DNA from: Streptomyces sp. TG1A-8 | GTDB lineage: Bacteria; Actinomycetota; Actinomycetes; Streptomycetales; Streptomycetaceae | Length of the DNA stretch: 64,000 bases | Direction of reading: 5' to 3' | Assembly (NCBI RefSeq): GCF_030499535.1 | Contig: NZ_JASTLB010000001.1 | Span: 2,542,001-2,606,000, forward strand | In this document: one piece after another, positions 8,862 through 16,562 of the stretch | Layout of the letters: every line of letters starts with the position of its first letter | Numbering within the stretch: the first letter of the stretch is position 1 | Notes under the pieces: model-generated | What the model was told of the DNA's origin: nothing | The model's database searches: none | The model's input: the letters and a program-made list of their open reading frames with translations, nothing else | Made by a program: the position numbers and the translations under genes

Positions 8862-8987
8862 CGCTGGGGTCCCCACGCTCGATGTGCCGGAAGCTGAATG
8901 TGTCAGGGTCCGATCGTGCCATGAGGGCGGGGCGGTTAGGGTCACAGGCGGCCGTACCGCGGGACGTACTAGGAGAGGTCACAGGGG

Positions 8988-9848
8988 ATGCTCAGGCTGG
9001 GCAGGCGCGTGTTCGGACCGCAGGAGCCGGTGATCATGGCGATCGTGAACCGGACCCCCGACTCCTTCTACGACCGGGGGGCCACCTTCCACGACGAGCC
9101 GGCGCTTGCGCGGGTGGAGCGGGCGGTGGCCGAGGGCGCCGCGATCGTCGACATCGGCGGGGTGAAGGCCGGGCCGGGCGAGGAGGTCACGGCCGAGGAG
9201 GAGGCGCGGCGGACGGTCGGGTTCGTCGCGGAGGTGCGGCGGCGCTTCCCCGACGTGGTCATCAGCGTGGACACCTGGCGGGCCGAGGTCGGCGAGGCGG
9301 TGTGCCGGGCGGGCGCGGACCTGCTGAACGACGCGTGGGGCGGGGTGGACCCGGAACTCGCGGAGGTCGCCGCGCGGTACGGGGCGGGGCTGGTGTGCAC
9401 GCACGCGGGGGGCGCGCAGCCGCGGACCCGGCCGCACCGGGTGACGTACGACGACGTCGTGGCCGACATCCTGGAGGTGACCGTGGGCCTGGCCGAGCGT
9501 GCCGTGGCGCTCGGGGTGCCCCGGGAGTCGGTGCTGATCGATCCCGGGCACGACTTCGGGAAGAACACGCGGCACAGCCTGGAGGCGACGCGGCGGCTGG
9601 ACGAGATGGTCGCCACGGGGTGGCCGGTGCTGGTGTCCCTGTCCAACAAGGACTTCGTGGGCGAGACGCTGGACCGGCCGGTCGAGGGGCGGCTGATCGG
9701 GACGCTGGCGACCACGGCGGTCTCGGCGTGGCTCGGGGCGCAGGTGTACCGGGTCCACGAGGTCGCCGAGACCCGTCAGGTGCTGGACATGGTGGCCTCC
9801 ATCGCCGGCCACCGTCCCCCCGCGGTGGCCCGCCGCGGCCTGGCCTAG
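8988..9848 (+). CDS. folP2: dihydropteroate synthase-like protein, FolP2 type
   Basis: 286 residues. A pterin-binding TIM barrel is recognisable from I-V-N-R-T-P-D-S-F-Y-D (18-28), the D-I-G-G segment, I-S-V-D-T-W, D-P-G-H-D-F-G-K-N and R-V-H-E-V near the end. The second signature departs from true DHPS: D-I-G-G is followed by V-K-A-G-P-G instead of E-S-T-R-P-G. That is the mark of the second, mycobacterial FolP2-type paralogue, which has been reported not to provide DHPS activity. Neighbours (LOG, dapE, DivIVA-like, tag) match the Rv1202-Rv1210 neighbourhood, minus fadD6 and gpgS. Its biochemical role is therefore open. Confidence 0.85.
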   Translation: MLRLGRRVFGPQEPVIMAIVNRTPDSFYDRGATFHDEPALARVERAVAEGAAIVDIGGVKAGPGEEVTAEEEARRTVGFVAEVRRRFPDVVISVDTWRAEVGEAVCRAGADLLNDAWGGVDPELAEVAARYGAGLVCTHAGGAQPRTRPHRVTYDDVVADILEVTVGLAERAVALGVPRESVLIDPGHDFGKNTRHSLEATRRLDEMVATGWPVLVSLSNKDFVGETLDRPVEGRLIGTLATTAVSAWLGAQVYRVHEVAETRQVLDMVASIAGHRPPAVARRGLA

Positions 9849-9872
9849 CGCCCCGGGGAGGGGCCCGGGGCG
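9849..9872. terminator. short hairpin between convergent folP2 and LOG genes
   Basis: Perfect 9-bp inverted repeat CGCCCCGGG/CCCGGGGCG with a 6-nt loop starting right after the folP2 stop. Confidence 0.65.
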
Positions 9873-9875
9873 GGG

Positions 9876-10634
9876 CTAGCGGCCCGCCTCCTTCGACACC
9901 AGGGCCACCGCCTCCTCGACCTCGTCGGTCACGTGGAACAGCAGCAGGTCCTTCTCCGCCGCCTTGCCCTGGGCCACCAGCGTGTCCTTCAGCCAGGACA
10001 CCAGGCCGCCCCAGTACTCGGTGCCGAACAGCACGATCGGGAAGCGGGTGACCTTCTGGGTCTGGACGAGGGTGAGGGCCTCGAACAGCTCGTCCAGGGT
10101 GCCGAGTCCGCCGGGCAGGACCACGAACCCCTGCGCGTACTTGACGAACATCATCTTGCGGACGAAGAAGTAGCGGAAGTTCAGGCCGATGTCGACGTAG
10201 GGGTTGAGGCCCTGTTCGAAGGGCAGCTCGATGCCGAGGCCCACCGAGGTGCCCCCCGCCTCGCTCGCGCCCTTGTTGGCCGCCTCCATGGCGCCCGGGC
10301 CGCCGCCGGTGATGACCGCCCAGCCGGCCTGGACCAGACCCCGGCCGAGCCGCACGCCCGCCTCGTACTCGGGTGAGTCCGCCGACGTCCGGGCGGAGCC
10401 GAACACGCTGATGGCGGGCGGGAGTTCGGCGAGGGTGCCGAAGCCCTCGATAAACTCCGACTGGATGCGCAGGACCCGCCAGGGGTCGGTGTGGACCCAG
10501 TCGGAGGGGGCGCGTTCGTCCAGCAGCCGCTGGTCGGTCGTGCTGGCCGTGACCTGCCCCCGCCGCCGGAGGACCGGCCCGAGCCGCTGCTCGTCCGGCG
10601 GCTGCTTCTTCCCCTCGGGGTTGCCGGTAGCCAT
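9876..10634 (-). CDS. LOG family protein (TIGR00730, lysine decarboxylase-like)
   Basis: 252 residues. A Rossmann-like core carries G-G-G-P-G-A-M-E-A-A-N-K-G and the family signature P-G-G-L-G-T-L-D-E-L-F-E. Members with the P-G-G-x-G-T-x-x-E motif are cytokinin riboside 5'-monophosphate phosphoribohydrolases or general nucleotide hydrolases, not lysine decarboxylases. An N-terminal 60-residue charged extension is typical of the actinobacterial Rv1205-like branch. It lies between folP2 and dapE as in mycobacteria. Confidence 0.9.
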   Translation of the reverse strand: MATGNPEGKKQPPDEQRLGPVLRRRGQVTASTTDQRLLDERAPSDWVHTDPWRVLRIQSEFIEGFGTLAELPPAISVFGSARTSADSPEYEAGVRLGRGLVQAGWAVITGGGPGAMEAANKGASEAGGTSVGLGIELPFEQGLNPYVDIGLNFRYFFVRKMMFVKYAQGFVVLPGGLGTLDELFEALTLVQTQKVTRFPIVLFGTEYWGGLVSWLKDTLVAQGKAAEKDLLLFHVTDEVEEAVALVSKEAGR

Positions 10635-10736
10635 GTGCGCTCCCTCCGCTTGCCGGTAGTTCCGTCCCAGCGTAGAGCCGAGCGGGTTACGGAGGGGGGA
10701 CGCGCGCGTGTCCGCGGGGCCGCGGCGCGGCGGCCG

Positions 10737-11816
10737 TCACGCGGTGAGCCAGTTGCGCAGGCGCTCCTCGGCGGCCAGGATCTTCGCCGTCTCCACGCGC
10801 TCGTCCCGCTTGTGGGCCAGGAGCGGGTTCCCGGGGCCGTAGTTGACGGCCGGGACGCCGAGCGCGGAGAAGCGCGACACGTCCGTCCAGCCGTACTTGG
10901 GCATCGGGGTGCCGCCCACCGCCTCGATGAAGGCCGCCGCCGCCGGGTGGGACAGGCCGGGCAGCGCGCCGGGGCTGTGGTCGTCCACCACGAACTCCGC
11001 CACCCCGCAGTCCGCGAACACCTCGCGGACGTGGGCGACCGCCTCCTGTTCGGTGCGGTCGGGGGCGTAGCGGAAGTTGACCGTCACCACGCACTCGTCG
11101 GGGATGACGTTGCCCGCCACCCCCCCGCGGATACCCACGGCGTTCAGGCCCTCGCGGTACTCCAGCCCGTCGATGACGGGGCGGCGGGGCTCGTAGGCGG
11201 CCAGGCGGGCCAGGATCGGGGCGGCCGCGTGGACGGCGTTGGAGCCCAGCCAGCCGCGGGCCGAGTGCGCCCGTTCGCCCGTGGTCCGCAGCAGCACCCG
11301 CAAGGTGCCCTGGCAGCCGCCCTCGACCCGGCCGTCGGACGGCTCCAGCAGGACCGCGAAGTCGCCCGCCAGCCACTCCGGCCGGGCCTCGGCGACGTGC
11401 TTGAGGCCGTTGAGGTCGGCGGCGACCTCCTCGTTGTCGTAGAAGACGAAGGTGAGGTCGCGGTTGGGGGCCGGGACCGTGGCCGCGATGCGCAGCTGCA
11501 CCGCCACGCCGGACTTCATGTCGCAGGTGCCGCAGCCCCACAGCACGCCGTCCGCGTCCAGCCGGGAGGGGACGTTGCCGGCGATCGGGACGGTGTCGAT
11601 GTGGCCGGCCAGGACGACGCGCTGGGCGCGGCCCAGGTGCGTGCGGGCGACGACGTTGTTGCCGTACCGGTCGACCGTGAGGTGCGGCAGGGTGCGCAGG
11701 GCGGTCTCGACGGCGTCCGCGAGGGGCTTTTCGGTGCCGCTCTCGGAGGGGAGGTCGACGAGCCGTGCGGTGAGCGCGGCGGCGTCCAGCGTGAGGTCAA
11801 GGGAGGTGTCGGCCAT
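10737..11816 (-). CDS. dapE: succinyl-diaminopimelate desuccinylase
   Basis: 359 residues from the ATG at 11816. M20 metallopeptidase motifs: L-A-G-H-I-D-T-V-P (first metal ligand and nearby Asp), W-G-C-G-T-C-D-M-K-S-G (bridging Asp), Y-D-N-E-E-V (catalytic Glu pair) and Y-G-P-G-N-P-L-L-A-H-K with the last His. It removes succinate from N-succinyl-LL-DAP in lysine and peptidoglycan precursor synthesis. The partner aminotransferase dapC lies 2 kb away at 13826. Confidence 0.93.
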   Translation of the reverse strand: MADTSLDLTLDAAALTARLVDLPSESGTEKPLADAVETALRTLPHLTVDRYGNNVVARTHLGRAQRVVLAGHIDTVPIAGNVPSRLDADGVLWGCGTCDMKSGVAVQLRIAATVPAPNRDLTFVFYDNEEVAADLNGLKHVAEARPEWLAGDFAVLLEPSDGRVEGGCQGTLRVLLRTTGERAHSARGWLGSNAVHAAAPILARLAAYEPRRPVIDGLEYREGLNAVGIRGGVAGNVIPDECVVTVNFRYAPDRTEQEAVAHVREVFADCGVAEFVVDDHSPGALPGLSHPAAAAFIEAVGGTPMPKYGWTDVSRFSALGVPAVNYGPGNPLLAHKRDERVETAKILAAEERLRNWLTA

Positions 11817-11912
11817 GGCCACGACCCTAGCGCGGGAGGCCCGCCGGGGCGGGTCCGCGGTGCTCCCCGGGTCCGGCGCGGGGACACCGTGCGGCTCAAG
11901 TACCTTGTACGC

Positions 11913-12938
11913 GTGCCCGAGTCGTCCCCCACCCGTCCCAAGCGCCGCGGCCGCCTCGTGCGTACCGGTGCGGCGCTGCTGGTCCTGTCCGCCGTGGCCG
12001 CCTACCTCGTGGTGCAGTACGTCACCGGGGGCGGCGGCGCCCGGGGTTGCGAGGTGGTCTCGGGCGCGGGTGACGGGGCGTCGTACGAGTTCACGCCCGA
12101 GCAGGCGGTGAACGCGGCCACGATCGCCGCCGTCGGCACCGGGCGCGGCATGCCCGAGCGGGCGGTGACCATCGCGCTCGCCACCGCGCTGCAGGAGTCG
12201 GGGCTGCGCAACATCGCGCACGGCGACCGGGATTCGCTGGGCCTGTTCCAGCAGCGGCCCTCGCAGGGCTGGGGCACCGAGCGGCAGATCATGGACCCGG
12301 ACTACGCGGCGGGCATCTTCTACGCGCACCTGGCCAGGGTGCCCGGCTACACCGGACTGCCGCTGACCGTGGCGGCGCAGCGGGTGCAGCGCAGCGGCTA
12401 CCCGGAGGCGTACGCCAAGCACGAGCCGGACGCCGCGCTGCTGGCCGCGGCGCTGACCGGGCGGACGGCGGCCACGCTGACCTGTGACGGACGTCCGGAG
12501 CGCACGGCCGGGGCGACGGGACCGGACGCGGTGCGGGCCGCGCTGGTACGGGACTTCGGACGGGACGCGCTGCAGGAGACGGGCGCGGTGGTGGGCGGTG
12601 CGGCCGTTCCGTCGCCGTCGCCCTCCCCGAGCGTGACCGCGACCGCGCGCGGGCGGACGGTGACCGTGCCGGTGCCGCGGGGCGCGGAGCCGGACGCGAC
12701 CGGGCGCACCGGGCGGGAGCGGGGTTGGCAGCTCGCGCACTGGGCGGTGGCCAACTCCGCGCTGCTGCACATCCAGCGGGTGTCGTACGCGGGGCGGGTG
12801 TGGACCGCCGGGGGAGACGGCGGGTGGCGCACGGCCGGGACGGCGGGGGCCGGGGGCGCGGAGCGGTCCGCGGGCACGGGGCGGTCCGCGGGGACGGGGG
12901 GATCCGCGGGGACGGTCCGGATCGTCACCGGACAGTAG
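11913..12938 (+). CDS. membrane-anchored protein with a lytic-transglycosylase-like core
   Basis: 341 residues from the GTG at 11913; an in-frame GTG at 11889 is an alternative, and neither has a clear ribosome site, so a leaderless transcript is possible. A basic start (P-K-R-R-G-R-L-V-R) precedes one membrane helix (about 19-38). The extracytoplasmic part contains A-L-Q-E-S-G-L-R-N-I with a likely catalytic-type Glu, then D-S-L-G-L-F-Q-Q-R-P-S-Q-G-W-G and A-G-I-F-Y, as in SLT/lysozyme-like actinobacterial proteins. Pro/Thr/Val-rich and Gly-rich tails follow. Probable cell-wall role. It is divergent from dapE. Confidence 0.72.
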   Translation: MPESSPTRPKRRGRLVRTGAALLVLSAVAAYLVVQYVTGGGGARGCEVVSGAGDGASYEFTPEQAVNAATIAAVGTGRGMPERAVTIALATALQESGLRNIAHGDRDSLGLFQQRPSQGWGTERQIMDPDYAAGIFYAHLARVPGYTGLPLTVAAQRVQRSGYPEAYAKHEPDAALLAAALTGRTAATLTCDGRPERTAGATGPDAVRAALVRDFGRDALQETGAVVGGAAVPSPSPSPSVTATARGRTVTVPVPRGAEPDATGRTGRERGWQLAHWAVANSALLHIQRVSYAGRVWTAGGDGGWRTAGTAGAGGAERSAGTGRSAGTGGSAGTVRIVTGQ

Positions 12939-13068
12939 TGCGGGGGCTCACCCGACCGGGTTGTGCGGCGCGGGGAGGCCCACGGTGCGCGGTGGCGGCC
13001 GCGGTGCGCTCCCGAGGCCCGGTGAATCAACGGCTGTAAGGATTCTGCAGGGCCTCGAGCAGGTGTTC

Positions 13069-13110
13069 TTTGCCCGTTTTTATCCACACCCGATAATGCG
13101 ATGCGTTATC
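13069..13110 (+). promoter_or_regulatory. candidate promoter with DnaA-box-like and inverted-repeat elements
   Basis: TTTGCC (13069-13074) and GATAAT (13092-13097) are spaced by 17 nt. The spacer holds TTATCCACA (13080-13088), identical to the classical DnaA box. The -10 starts an imperfect inverted repeat, GATAATGC then GCGTTATC (7 of 8 pairs, 13092-13110). It lies about 100 nt before the secreted protein gene at 13212. Confidence 0.4.
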
Positions 13111-13211
13111 CATTCTTTACCCACGGCGTCCGCAACCTTCGCCGGGTTCGAGCGGTAGTCACGGCGTCCGAGTCGGACACGCCAGCGTTCACTCCCGTCG
13201 AATGGAGCATC

Positions 13212-13700
13212 ATGTCCCTCCCCCTGACCCGCCGGATCGCCCGTGCCGCGCTGCTCGTCGCAGCGGGAGCGGCCGCCGGGGTCGGTGCGGCCGGCTCTGC
13301 CGGCGCGGCCACGACCCTGCCGGCGGCCACCCCGCACCTGGGCGGCCTGACCGCCCTGGACGGGGCGCACGCCGGCACCACCGTCGACGGCGCGGCCGAG
13401 GACGTCACCGCCGCCGCCGGCACGACGGGCGGCAAGGTGGTCGAGCAGGCGGTGCCGGCCGTGGGCAGGGTCGGCGGTGGAACCCTGGGGAAGGCGGCGC
13501 CGACGGCGCAGCACGCCACGACCGGGACGGCCGGCGGCGGCCTCGGAGGCACCCCGTCCACCACCGCGAGGGGGAGCCTGCCGACCGGCTCCCTGCCGAA
13601 GGGCGGCCTGCCCACCTCGTCGCTGCCCGTGTCGTCGCTGCCCATGTCGTCCCTGCCCGCCTCGTCGCTGTCGGGCAAGGGGATGTCGCTGGGCGGCTGA
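13212..13700 (+). CDS. small secreted low-complexity protein with S-L-P repeats
   Basis: 162 residues from the ATG behind GGAG. A classical signal peptide (R-R-I-A-R-A-A-L-L-V-A-A-G-A-A-A-G-V, cut near A-G-A-A-T) leads to an Ala/Gly/Thr-rich mature part. The C-terminus has a tandem array of about seven S-L-P/G-L-P units (near 132-158). No Cys and no sorting motif are seen. Exported structural or surface protein of unknown role. It is followed by a strong terminator. Confidence 0.72.
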   Translation: MSLPLTRRIARAALLVAAGAAAGVGAAGSAGAATTLPAATPHLGGLTALDGAHAGTTVDGAAEDVTAAAGTTGGKVVEQAVPAVGRVGGGTLGKAAPTAQHATTGTAGGGLGGTPSTTARGSLPTGSLPKGGLPTSSLPVSSLPMSSLPASSLSGKGMSLGG

Positions 13701-13715
13701 CGCCCCCATCCGGCC

Positions 13716-13755
13716 GGCCGGCGGGGCCCGGGGGTTCCTCCGGGCCCCGCCGGCC
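13716..13755. terminator. strong bidirectional hairpin terminator
   Basis: Perfect 16-bp inverted repeat (GGCCGGCGGGGCCCGG and complement) with an 8-nt loop, lying between the secreted protein gene and convergent dapC. Confidence 0.85.
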
Positions 13756-13825
13756 CTCCCGCTCGCGCGGCGCGCGGGTCAGGAGGGCCGTACCGGCACG
13801 GGGAGGCCGTGTCGGCCCGGGAGGG

Positions 13826-14923
13826 TCACCGCGTCAGGCGGGCCACCGCCGCGCGGACGCGCTCGTCCGTCGCCGTCAGGGCCACGCGGACGAAGTTCCC
13901 GCCGGCCTCGCCGTAGAAGTCGCCCGGGGCGACCAGGATGCCGAGGTCGGCCAGGTGGGCGACGGTGCTCCAGCAGGACTCGTCGCGGGTGGCCCACAGG
14001 TAGAGGCTGGCCTCGCTGTGCTCGATGCGGAAGCCGTGGGCGAGGAGTGCCTCGCGCAGGAGGGCGCGGCGGGTCGCGTAGCGCTCGCGCTGCACTCGGA
14101 CGTGCTCGTCGTCGCCCAGGGCCGCCACCACCGCCGCCTGCGTCGGGGCCGGGGTCATCATGCCGCCGTGCTTGCGGATCTCCAGCAGCGGGCCGAGGAC
14201 GGCCGGGTCGCCGGCCAGGAAGGCGGCGCGGTAGCCGGCCAGGTTCGAGCGCTTGGACAGGGAGTGCACGGCCACGATGCCGTCGTGGGAGCCGCCGTTG
14301 ACGTCCGGGTGCAGCACCGAGACGGGGTCGGTCTCCCAGCCCAGTTCCAGGTAGCACTCGTCGGAGAAGACCAGGATGCCGTGCTCGCGGGCCCAGGCGA
14401 CGATCTCCGTCAGCTCCCGCTGCGGGAGCACCTTGCCGGTGGGGTTGGACGGCGAGTTCAGCCAGAGCAGCTTCAGGCCGGCCGGGTCCAGGTCGCGCGG
14501 GTCGTCGTAGGCCTCGTGGCCGGCGCGGGCGAGACGGGCGCCCACCTCGTAGGTCGGGTAGGCCAGCCGGGGATGGGCCACCTTGTCGCCGGGGCCGAGG
14601 CCCAGCTGGGTCGGCAGCCAGGCCACCAGTTCCTTGGAGCCGACGACCGGCAGGACGTGGCGGTGGGTGACGCCGCGGGCCCCCAGGCGGCGCTCCAGCC
14701 AGCCGGTGATCGCGTCACGCAGCGCGGGGGTGCCCCAGACCGTCGGGTAGCCCGGCGAGTCGGCCGCGTCGACCAGGGCCTTCCGGACCAGCTCGGGGAC
14801 CGGGTCGACCGGGGTGCCGACGGACAGGTCGACGATTCCGTCCGGGTGGGCCGCGGCCGTCTTCTTGTACGGCTCCAGCTTGTCCCAGGGAAAGACGGGA
14901 AGACGGTCGGAGACTGCGGACAC
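13826..14923 (-). CDS. dapC: N-succinyldiaminopimelate aminotransferase
   Basis: 365 residues, fold-type I PLP aminotransferase. Visible are N-S-P-S-N-P-T-G (158-164), S-D-E-C-Y (PLP ring Asp), and S-L-S-K-R-S-N-L with the PLP lysine at 224. The actinobacterial DapC branch is indicated by length, the start L-P-V-F-P-W-D-K-L and the genome context: in Streptomyces the gene follows fdxA. It makes N-succinyl-LL-DAP from the 2-amino-6-oxopimelate precursor with glutamate. A long hairpin separates it from fdxA. Confidence 0.92.
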   Translation of the reverse strand: MSAVSDRLPVFPWDKLEPYKKTAAAHPDGIVDLSVGTPVDPVPELVRKALVDAADSPGYPTVWGTPALRDAITGWLERRLGARGVTHRHVLPVVGSKELVAWLPTQLGLGPGDKVAHPRLAYPTYEVGARLARAGHEAYDDPRDLDPAGLKLLWLNSPSNPTGKVLPQRELTEIVAWAREHGILVFSDECYLELGWETDPVSVLHPDVNGGSHDGIVAVHSLSKRSNLAGYRAAFLAGDPAVLGPLLEIRKHGGMMTPAPTQAAVVAALGDDEHVRVQRERYATRRALLREALLAHGFRIEHSEASLYLWATRDESCWSTVAHLADLGILVAPGDFYGEAGGNFVRVALTATDERVRAAVARLTR

Positions 14924-14954
14924 GGGGTCGCTCGCTTTCGTCGGTACGGCGAAC

Positions 14955-15009
14955 GCCTCGGTCCCGTACGGCGGTGATCGGGCGGATCGGGGCCGTACGG
15001 GACCGAGGC
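14955..15009. terminator. long perfect hairpin between fdxA and dapC
   Basis: An 18-bp perfect inverted repeat (GCCTCGGTCCCGTACGGC and complement) with a 19-nt loop lies between fdxA and dapC, both minus strand. It may end most fdxA transcripts and limit read-through into dapC. Confidence 0.65.
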
Positions 15010-15037
15010 GGCGCGGTGGTGCGGGTCGCCTACGGGA

Positions 15038-15358
15038 TCAGTCGCCCTGCGGCGGCAGCGCGGCGACGAAGGGGTGGTCGCGCTCGATCAGCCCCAGCTT
15101 GCTGGCGCCGCCGGGGGAACCCAGCTCGTCGAAGAACTCGACGTTCGCCTTGTAGTAGTCCTTCCACTCCTCCGGGACGTCGTCCTCGTAGAAGATCGCC
15201 TCGACCGGGCAGACCGGCTCACAGGCACCACAGTCGACGCATTCGTCCGGGTGGATGTACAAGGACCGCTGGCCCTCGTAGATGCAGTCGACCGGGCACT
15301 CCTCGATGCACGCCTTGTCCTTGACGTCGACACAAGGCTGCGCGATGACGTAGGTCAC
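15038..15358 (-). CDS. fdxA: 7Fe ferredoxin
   Basis: 106 residues beginning T-Y-V-I-A-Q-P-C. Two cluster motifs are present: C-V-D-V-K-D-K-A-C-I-E-E-C-P with a longer spacing for the 3Fe-4S site, and C-V-D-C-G-A-C-E-P-V-C-P for the 4Fe-4S site. The 40-residue acidic C-terminal tail is typical of actinobacterial FdxA. Cytosolic electron carrier for P450s or other oxidoreductases. Divergent from the acetyltransferase at 15499. Confidence 0.95.
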   Translation of the reverse strand: MTYVIAQPCVDVKDKACIEECPVDCIYEGQRSLYIHPDECVDCGACEPVCPVEAIFYEDDVPEEWKDYYKANVEFFDELGSPGGASKLGLIERDHPFVAALPPQGD

Positions 15359-15498
15359 GCTGTCGTTCCTCCTCGATAGGGCGCTGGCGGGCCTCCTCAG
15401 GCTCCGCCGCCTGGCGCGCGGGAGCGCGGCGTCGTCGATGCCCGCCCCTAGTATCTCCGTTCCGGAGCATGATCCGAACAGGAGGGGTGAACTGACCG

Positions 15499-16554
15499 GT
15501 GGAAATCTCGGCGCAAGGACGCCTCGAGGTCCGTATCACCACTGCTGACGTGGGCAAACGGATCTCCGTACGGTGCTTGAGCGAACCTGGGACGGCAAGG
15601 GAGAAGTTCACCGACACGGTCGGTGTTCTCACATCATGGGACGACGGCGTGCTCATGATCACACGACGGGACGGGCGGAGTGCCCGGATCGCGGAATCCG
15701 CCCTGGTCGCGGCCAAGGTGGTGCCGGCCGCTCCGGCGCGTCGCCGGGGTCCCGCGGCGAGCCATGCGGAACTGGCGCGCATCGCCTCGCGCGCGTGGCG
15801 GCCGGTGGAGAGCGAGTGGCTGGGCGAGTGGGAGCTGCGGGCCGCGTCCGGGTTCACGCGGCGCGCCAACAGCGTGCTGCCGCTCGGCGCTCCGGGGCTC
15901 GCGCTCGACGCGGCCCTGGCCGCCGTACGACGCTGGTACGGCGAGCGCGGCCTGCCCGCCTACGTGCAGGCCGCCACCGGAGCCGAGGGCACGCAGGAGC
16001 TGCTGTGCGCGGAACTGGAGCGGCGCGGCTGGATCCGTGAGGTGAGCGCCGAGCTGTGGGTCGGCGCCCTCGCGCCGGTCGCGGACCGGGCCGGGGGCAC
16101 CGGGGTGGCGCTGTCCCGGACGGTGGACGGGGCGTGGCTCGCGCGGTACCGGCGCGAGGGGGTGAGCGAGGTGGCCCTGCGGGTGCTCGGCAGCGGGCCG
16201 TCGGTGTGGTTCGCCACCGTGCCCGGGACCGGGGACGCGGACGGCGCGGTCCCCGCGGCTGTCGGGCGGTGCGTCGTGGACGGGCGGTGGGCCGGGTTCG
16301 CGGCCGTCGGGGTCGCTCCCGGGCGGCGGCGCCAGGGGGTGGCCACCGAGGTGATGGCCGCGCTGGCCCGGCGCGCCCTGGACGAGGGCGCCTCGGCGGC
16401 CTGGCTGCAGGTCGAGGCGGACAACGAGGGCGCGCGGGCGCTGTACACCGCGCTGGGTTTCGCGCCGCACCACGCCTACCACCACTACCGGGCGCCGGAA
16501 GCCTCCGGCGACGAGCACCGGGTGCCGGGCCGTTCCGGCCCCGGACGAGCCTAG
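15499..16554 (+). CDS. GNAT family N-acetyltransferase with SH3-like N-terminal domain
   Basis: 351 residues from the GTG at 15499, with AGGAGGGG upstream. The first 70 residues form a small beta domain (K-R-I-S-V-R-C-L ... G-V-L-T-S-W-D-D-G-V-L-M-I-T-R-R). The C-terminal half carries the GNAT acetyl-CoA loop (V-A-P-G-R-R-R-Q-G-V-A-T-E-V-M) and the closing A-D-N-E-G-A-R-A-L-Y-T-A-L-G-F. Substrate unknown. Nine bases separate it from the SirB1 gene, so the pair is likely an operon. Confidence 0.88.
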   Translation: MEISAQGRLEVRITTADVGKRISVRCLSEPGTAREKFTDTVGVLTSWDDGVLMITRRDGRSARIAESALVAAKVVPAAPARRRGPAASHAELARIASRAWRPVESEWLGEWELRAASGFTRRANSVLPLGAPGLALDAALAAVRRWYGERGLPAYVQAATGAEGTQELLCAELERRGWIREVSAELWVGALAPVADRAGGTGVALSRTVDGAWLARYRREGVSEVALRVLGSGPSVWFATVPGTGDADGAVPAAVGRCVVDGRWAGFAAVGVAPGRRRQGVATEVMAALARRALDEGASAAWLQVEADNEGARALYTALGFAPHHAYHHYRAPEASGDEHRVPGRSGPGRA

Positions 16555-16562
16555 GGAGCGCC

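Noticed and set aside
10491-11912. A very long plus-strand frame across dapE
   Set aside because: It is the antisense of dapE. Only the part after 11913 has a start, a membrane helix and a recognisable domain.
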